Source: Pseudomonadota bacterium
Lineage (GTDB): Bacteria > Pseudomonadota > Alphaproteobacteria > Rhizobiales > Xanthobacteraceae
Reading direction: 5' to 3'
Length of the DNA stretch: 8,694 nucleotides
Assembly: GCA_023433965.1 (NCBI GenBank)
Contig: JAEYTQ010000043.1
Coordinates: 1-8,694, forward strand
The notes under the pieces were generated by a model. That model did not search any database, was not told the DNA's origin, and saw only the letters and a program-made list of their open reading frames with translations. The position numbers and the translations under genes were made by a program. This document shows, one piece after another, positions 5,786 to 8,694 of the stretch; the first letter of the stretch is position 1, and the number at the start of each line of letters is the position of its first letter.

Positions 5786-6678
5786 GCGCGGCCGCGCCGG
5801 CGCGACAGATCTGGCTCTGCGCCGACGATTACGGCATCAGCCCCGGCGTCAACCGTGCCGTCCGCGACCTGATCGAACGCGGCCGCCTCAACGCCACATC
5901 GGTGATGATGGTGGGACCTGCGATCGCGCGCAGCGAGATCGAGGCGCTTCAGGCGTCGGCGAAGCAAAGCCCGCGCTGCGCGATCGGCCTGCATGTGACC
6001 CTGTCGGCGCCGTTCCGGCCGCTCACCATGCACTACCGTCCTCTGGATGGCGACATGTTCATGCCGTTTCCAAAACTGCTGCGCGCCGGACTGATGCGCC
6101 GGCTCGACCGTGAGTTCATTCGCAACGAGGTGAAGGCCCAGCTCGCCGCCTTCATGGACGCGTTCGGGCGCGCGCCCGACTTCGCCGATGGCCATCAGCA
6201 TGTGCAGCTCTATCCCCAGGTGCGCGACGGTTTCGTCGATGCGGTGGCCGAGGCTGCGCCAAACGCCTGGGTGCGCCAGGGCGGGCGCGATCTGCCGTTT
6301 CGGCAGCGGCTGGCCTCGCCCAAGGCCCTGGTGCTCGACGGTCTCAGCGCGCAATTCCGTCGCCGCGCCGGCGGCGCCGGTCTCAGCGTCAATCCCGGAT
6401 TCGCCGGCGCCTATGATTTTACGCGCGCCGCCGATTTCGGCGTGCTGATGCGGCAGTTCCTGGAAGGTCTCCCCGACGGCGGCCTCGTGATGTGCCATCC
6501 CGGCTTCGTCGACGACATCCTCGCCGGCCTCGATCCGATGACCGAGGTGCGTGAACGCGAACATGCCTATCTCGCCGGCGACGCCTTCGCGCACCTGCTG
6601 GCGGACAGCAACGTGACGCTGGGGATGAAGCCGGACATAAGCAGGCCAGGAGGCAGCTTGTCGCATACTGAAATTTAA
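5782..6678 (+). CDS. YdjC/ChbG/HpnK-family carbohydrate deacetylase
   Basis: This is a 298-residue hydrolase of the YdjC fold, which removes acetyl groups from amino sugars or sugar-lipids with a divalent metal. WLCADDYGISPGVNRAV (11-27) contains the catalytic and metal-binding Asp pair (D15, D16). GLHVTLSAP (69-77) supplies H71, DGHQHVQLYP (136-145) supplies H138 and H140, and MCHPGFVDD (237-245) is the conserved C-terminal block with H239. The usual HQHVH motif is HQHVQ here; the first His, expected to bind metal, is kept. The ATG overlaps the glycosyltransferase stop as ATGA, so the two are translationally coupled and likely work on the same substrate. No signal peptide is seen, so action is cytoplasmic or at the inner face of the membrane. 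It could belong to lipid-carrier sugar processing or to hopanoid-type chemistry; no other hopanoid genes are present here. Confidence 0.87.
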   Translation: MSAAAPARQIWLCADDYGISPGVNRAVRDLIERGRLNATSVMMVGPAIARSEIEALQASAKQSPRCAIGLHVTLSAPFRPLTMHYRPLDGDMFMPFPKLLRAGLMRRLDREFIRNEVKAQLAAFMDAFGRAPDFADGHQHVQLYPQVRDGFVDAVAEAAPNAWVRQGGRDLPFRQRLASPKALVLDGLSAQFRRRAGGAGLSVNPGFAGAYDFTRAADFGVLMRQFLEGLPDGGLVMCHPGFVDDILAGLDPMTEVREREHAYLAGDAFAHLLADSNVTLGMKPDISRPGGSLSHTEI

Positions 6679-6717
6679 TCCGGCCGGCACTGTTGGGGCC
6701 ACAATGGAACCCTACAT

Positions 6718-6748
6718 CTCCTCTCGCGCTTGGTTTGGCGCGAAGGAG
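6718..6748 (+). promoter_or_regulatory. Hairpin that buries the ribosome binding site of the DUF2076 gene
   Basis: CTCCT (6718-6722) and TCGCGC (6724-6729) can pair with GCGCGA (6738-6743) and AGGAG (6744-6748): 11 base pairs with a single bulged C at 6723 and an 8-nt loop (6730-6737). The AGGAG of the otherwise ideal ribosome binding site AAGGAG (6743-6748, 7 bases before the ATG) is wholly inside the stem. This is the layout of RNA thermometers and other translational switches. Pairing was read by eye; no folding energy was calculated. Confidence 0.55.
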
Positions 6749-6755
6749 ACAGATC

Positions 6756-7583
6756 ATGACGCCGCAGGAACGCCAGCTCGTCGACGACCTTTTCGACCGG
6801 CTTTCAAAGCTGGAAAATGCACCGCGCGATCCCGATGCGGTCGCCGCGATCTCCGACGGCCTGCGCAAGGCACCCGGCGCGGTCTATGCGCTGGTGCAGA
6901 CCACGCTGTTGCAGGACGAAGCCCTGAAGCGAGCGCACAATCGCATCCAAGAGCTCGAATCCGCTGGGGCGCCCGAGCCCGCCCAGCCCGGCGGCTTCCT
7001 CGACAGCATGCGCGACACCCTTTTCGGCGGAAGCCCCTCTCGCGGTTCGGTTCCGAACGTGCCGCCGCGCGAGCAGCGGCCGGCCTGGAACACCGGCCAG
7101 GCGATGCCGCCGGGCTTGCCCGGCTACGGCGCGCCGCCTTTCGGCCAAGGGATGGGACAAGGGCCTGGACAAGCGCCGGGACAAGGTTATGGCGCCCCGC
7201 CCGCAGGCGGTGGCGGCGGCTCGTTCCTCGGCACCGCGGCGGCTGCCGCAGCCGGCGTCGTCGGCGGCTCGCTGCTGCTCTCCAGCATCCGCGGCATGAT
7301 GGGTGGATCGCACCAGCAGGCTTTTGGCGACAGCAATGCGCTAGGCGGCGGCAGCAGCCCGTGGGGCGGCGGAAGCGACCAGTCCGGCGGCTCGCTGGCG
7401 CGCGATGCCGGCCTCAACGACATCGGCTCGAACCGCGACTCCCGCCAGGGCTTGTTCGACCAGGCGTCGAACGACGATCGGAACAACGATAATTATCAGA
7501 GCTACGACGATCACGACGACAACATGGACATGGCCGACGACGGCGATTTCGGCGACGACGACGGCGGCAGCGATTACGCGTAG
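6756..7583 (+). CDS. DUF2076 family protein
   Basis: This is a 275-residue protein of unknown function. The N-terminus MTPQERQLVDDLFDRLSKLE (1-20), continuing through ALVQTTLLQDEALKRAHNRI (45-64), is the helical DUF2076 signature. The middle (about 75-155) is Gly/Pro/Gln-rich with GQG/GPGQAPGQ repeats. A hydrophobic stretch, SFLGTAAAAAAGVVGGSLLL (156-175), could be a membrane helix. The tail from about 238 is very acidic, ending in runs of Asp (DDHDD, DDGDFGDDDGGSDYA), as is usual in this family. The ATG at 6756 is preferred to upstream in-frame starts because of the AAGGAG ribosome binding site 7 bases before it and because the protein homology starts there. That site is held in a predicted hairpin, suggesting translational control. 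The gene stands alone: 77 nt after the deacetylase, with a strong terminator behind it. The family name is recalled from the motifs; the function is not known to me. Confidence 0.85.
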   Translation: MTPQERQLVDDLFDRLSKLENAPRDPDAVAAISDGLRKAPGAVYALVQTTLLQDEALKRAHNRIQELESAGAPEPAQPGGFLDSMRDTLFGGSPSRGSVPNVPPREQRPAWNTGQAMPPGLPGYGAPPFGQGMGQGPGQAPGQGYGAPPAGGGGGSFLGTAAAAAAGVVGGSLLLSSIRGMMGGSHQQAFGDSNALGGGSSPWGGGSDQSGGSLARDAGLNDIGSNRDSRQGLFDQASNDDRNNDNYQSYDDHDDNMDMADDGDFGDDDGGSDYA

Positions 7584-7607
7584 GGCTGTCCTGCAGCCTC
7601 GTAAAGC

Positions 7608-7636
7608 AAAACGGCCGCCCAAGAGGCGGCCGTTTT
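7608..7636. terminator. Bidirectional intrinsic terminator
   Basis: AAAACGGCCGCC (7608-7619) and GGCGGCCGTTTT (7625-7636) form a perfect 12-bp stem with the 5-nt loop CAAGA. The A run on one side and T run on the other give a U-tail in both directions, so it can end both the DUF2076 transcript (plus) and the L,D-transpeptidase transcript (minus), which converge here. Confidence 0.9.
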
Positions 7637-7685
7637 CATTCCAGTATCGTCGGGTGGGCAAGGCGACCGCGTGCCCACGCGCCCG

Positions 7686-8540
7686 TCACAGCACCACGAC
7701 CTTGGTGCCGACATTGACGCGGCCGTAGAGGTCGATGACGTCCTCGTTGCGCATGCGGATGCAGCCGGAGGAGACATTGGTGCCGATGGTCCAGGGCTCG
7801 TTGGAGCCGTGAATGCGGTAGAGCGTCGAGCCGAGATACATCGCGCGGGCGCCGAGCGGATTCTCCGGGCCGCCCTCCATGTGCCTGGGAAGGTCGGGGC
7901 GGCGCGCGAGCATTTCCGCCGGCGGCGTCCAGGCCGGCCATTCGCGCTTGGCGGTGATCGATTTCACGCCGGACCAGGTGAAGCCGGGACGCCCCACGCC
8001 GATGCCGTAGCGCAGCGCGCGGCCGTTGCCCTCGACGAGATAAAGAAACTTGTTCGGCGTATCGACCACGATCGTGCCGGGATTTTCCTTGCCGGTATAG
8101 TCAACGATTTGTTTCTCGAATTTCGGATCGAGCGGACGCTGCCGCGGATCGACCGCCTCCTGCTGAAGCGCGCTTTGCTGATATCCCCCCGGCTGATATC
8201 CCCCTTGTTGATATCCGCCTTGATAGCCGTCTTGCATTTGCGGCTCGCCCATCGGGGGCAGGCGGCGCTGATCGTAGTAGCCCGGCTGCTGCTGATAGAC
8301 CGGCCGTTCGGGCGCGTAAGCCGGACCGCGGCCCGGACCGTCGCCGAACAGAAACTCGATGAAGCCTCCGCCCATGTTGGAATTGGAAGCGACGCGCACC
8401 GGCGCCGGCGGCACGCGCGGCTGGTAGAGCACCGCGGGCGGATCGTTCGGCACCGTGTTGTCGAAGGCCGCGACGCGATCCGCGCCGGCCATGAAGGTGC
8501 AAGCGCTGCCGAGCAGCGCGACAGACATTTTCTTGAACAT
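7686..8540 (-). CDS. L,D-transpeptidase (YkuD domain), secreted
   Basis: This 284-residue periplasmic enzyme is expected to make 3-3 cross-links in peptidoglycan or attach proteins to it. The ATG at 8540 is chosen because it gives a good signal peptide: MFKKMSVALLGSACTFMAGA, with probable cleavage after VAA at residue 25. A Cys at 14 is a poor lipobox match. Residues about 80-125 are a Gln/Gly/Tyr/Pro-rich linker with 15-bp DNA repeats. The YkuD domain runs from about 155 (TIVVDTPNKFLYLVEGNGRA) to the end. Its catalytic motif is HGSNEPWTIGTNVSSGCIRM (244-263), with H244 and nucleophile C260. The family often has SHGC; SSGC here is a common proteobacterial variant. No strong ribosome binding site is seen. 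It converges with the DUF2076 gene across a shared terminator. Many alphaproteobacteria have several such paralogues, so the exact role cannot be assigned. Confidence 0.92.
   Translation of the reverse strand: MFKKMSVALLGSACTFMAGADRVAAFDNTVPNDPPAVLYQPRVPPAPVRVASNSNMGGGFIEFLFGDGPGRGPAYAPERPVYQQQPGYYDQRRLPPMGEPQMQDGYQGGYQQGGYQPGGYQQSALQQEAVDPRQRPLDPKFEKQIVDYTGKENPGTIVVDTPNKFLYLVEGNGRALRYGIGVGRPGFTWSGVKSITAKREWPAWTPPAEMLARRPDLPRHMEGGPENPLGARAMYLGSTLYRIHGSNEPWTIGTNVSSGCIRMRNEDVIDLYGRVNVGTKVVVL
8180..8224 (-). repeat. 15-bp tandem repeats in the L,D-transpeptidase linker
   Basis: GATATCC recurs at 8180, 8195 and 8210 at exact 15-bp steps, with a degenerate further unit (GATAGCC) at 8222. On the minus strand they encode GGYQQ/GGYQP units between the signal peptide and the catalytic domain. 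Whole-codon periodicity keeps the frame, so unit number could vary between strains. Confidence 0.75.
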
Positions 8541-8694
8541 CGACGTACTCTGTACTGTTTCGTCTAGATCACATGCATCGTGGAGCCGGTGGCTGATCCG
8601 CGCCCGCGACGTGGTCAATAAAGGGCAAAAGCCGTTTTGTTTGGTAAACGCAAACGCCGTTTCGATTCACCACGCCGCGAGCGCGCCTGCAATT
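8541..8694 (-). promoter_or_regulatory. Upstream region of the L,D-transpeptidase gene with two similar palindromic motifs
   Basis: No convincing promoter pair was found; TTGACC on the minus strand (8618-8613) is a lone possible -35. Two related motifs, CAAAAGCCGTTTTG (8626-8639) and CAAACGCCGTTTCG (8651-8664), match at 12 of 14 positions, are each near-palindromic, and are exactly 25 bp apart. They could be regulator sites for this gene or for a gene beyond the window edge. Confidence 0.35.

Noticed and set aside
5704..6702. 332-codon minus-strand open frame opposite the deacetylase
   Set aside because: Antisense of a gene with clear catalytic motifs; no domain of its own.
6693..6755. TTG start at 6693 for the DUF2076 gene
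   Set aside because: The ATG at 6756 has an ideal ribosome binding site and is where the family signature starts.
7671..8567. 298-codon plus-strand open frame opposite the L,D-transpeptidase
   Set aside because: Antisense shadow; the minus strand encodes a complete signal peptide and YkuD domain.
8541..8618. N-terminal extension of the L,D-transpeptidase to 8618
   Set aside because: It would place 26 polar residues before the signal peptide.
1..8694. CRISPR array, tRNA, rRNA, transposase or integrase
   Set aside because: Looked for regularly spaced direct repeats, tRNA-like cloverleaf ends and recombinase motifs; none seen. The only tandem repeats are the coding 15-bp units at 8180-8224.

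Overview
The window looks like chromosome of a high-GC alphaproteobacterium of the Bradyrhizobium / Rhodopseudomonas type. This rests on the paired hisZ-hisG genes, a DUF2076 protein, a secreted Gln/Gly-rich L,D-transpeptidase, the codon bias, and a two-hairpin dispersed repeat of the kind I associate with Rhizobiales. The genus is inferred from recall; no search was run.

Layout. 1-252 is the 3' end of rsmE (16S rRNA m3U1498 methyltransferase). 239-1844 is a minus-strand pair of regulators: a small winged-helix protein followed 10 nt later by an AraC-family activator whose last codons run into a dispersed repeat shared with the rsmE 3' end. 1845-2503 is mostly non-coding, visibly less GC-rich than its surroundings, with two inverted repeats near the regulator start, one possible small orphan ORF (2052-2303), a possible promoter and a 14-bp palindrome ahead of hisZ. 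2504-4636 is the hisZ-hisG operon, which encodes the first enzyme of histidine synthesis. 4739-6678 is a translationally coupled pair: a membrane-anchored polyprenyl-phosphate glycosyltransferase (GT2) and a YdjC/ChbG/HpnK-type deacetylase. 6756-7583 is a DUF2076 protein whose ribosome binding site lies inside a strong predicted hairpin. A perfect 12-bp-stem terminator separates it from a convergent L,D-transpeptidase gene (7686-8540, minus).

How the genes work together. HisZ and HisG form one allosteric ATP phosphoribosyltransferase. The GT2/deacetylase pair has the logic of ArnC/ArnD: load a sugar on a lipid carrier, then deacylate it, for an envelope glycan. The L,D-transpeptidase also acts in the envelope, but nothing shows it is linked to that pair. 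The regulator pair between rsmE and hisZ looks like a separate accessory insertion of unknown target.

I found no dramatic new multi-gene system. The observations most worth checking are the SD-sequestering hairpin in front of the DUF2076 gene, the repeat that supplies the C-termini of two convergent genes, the uncharacterised regulator pair with its palindromes, the HisG carrying a C-terminal extension despite having HisZ, and the coupled GT2/deacetylase pair.
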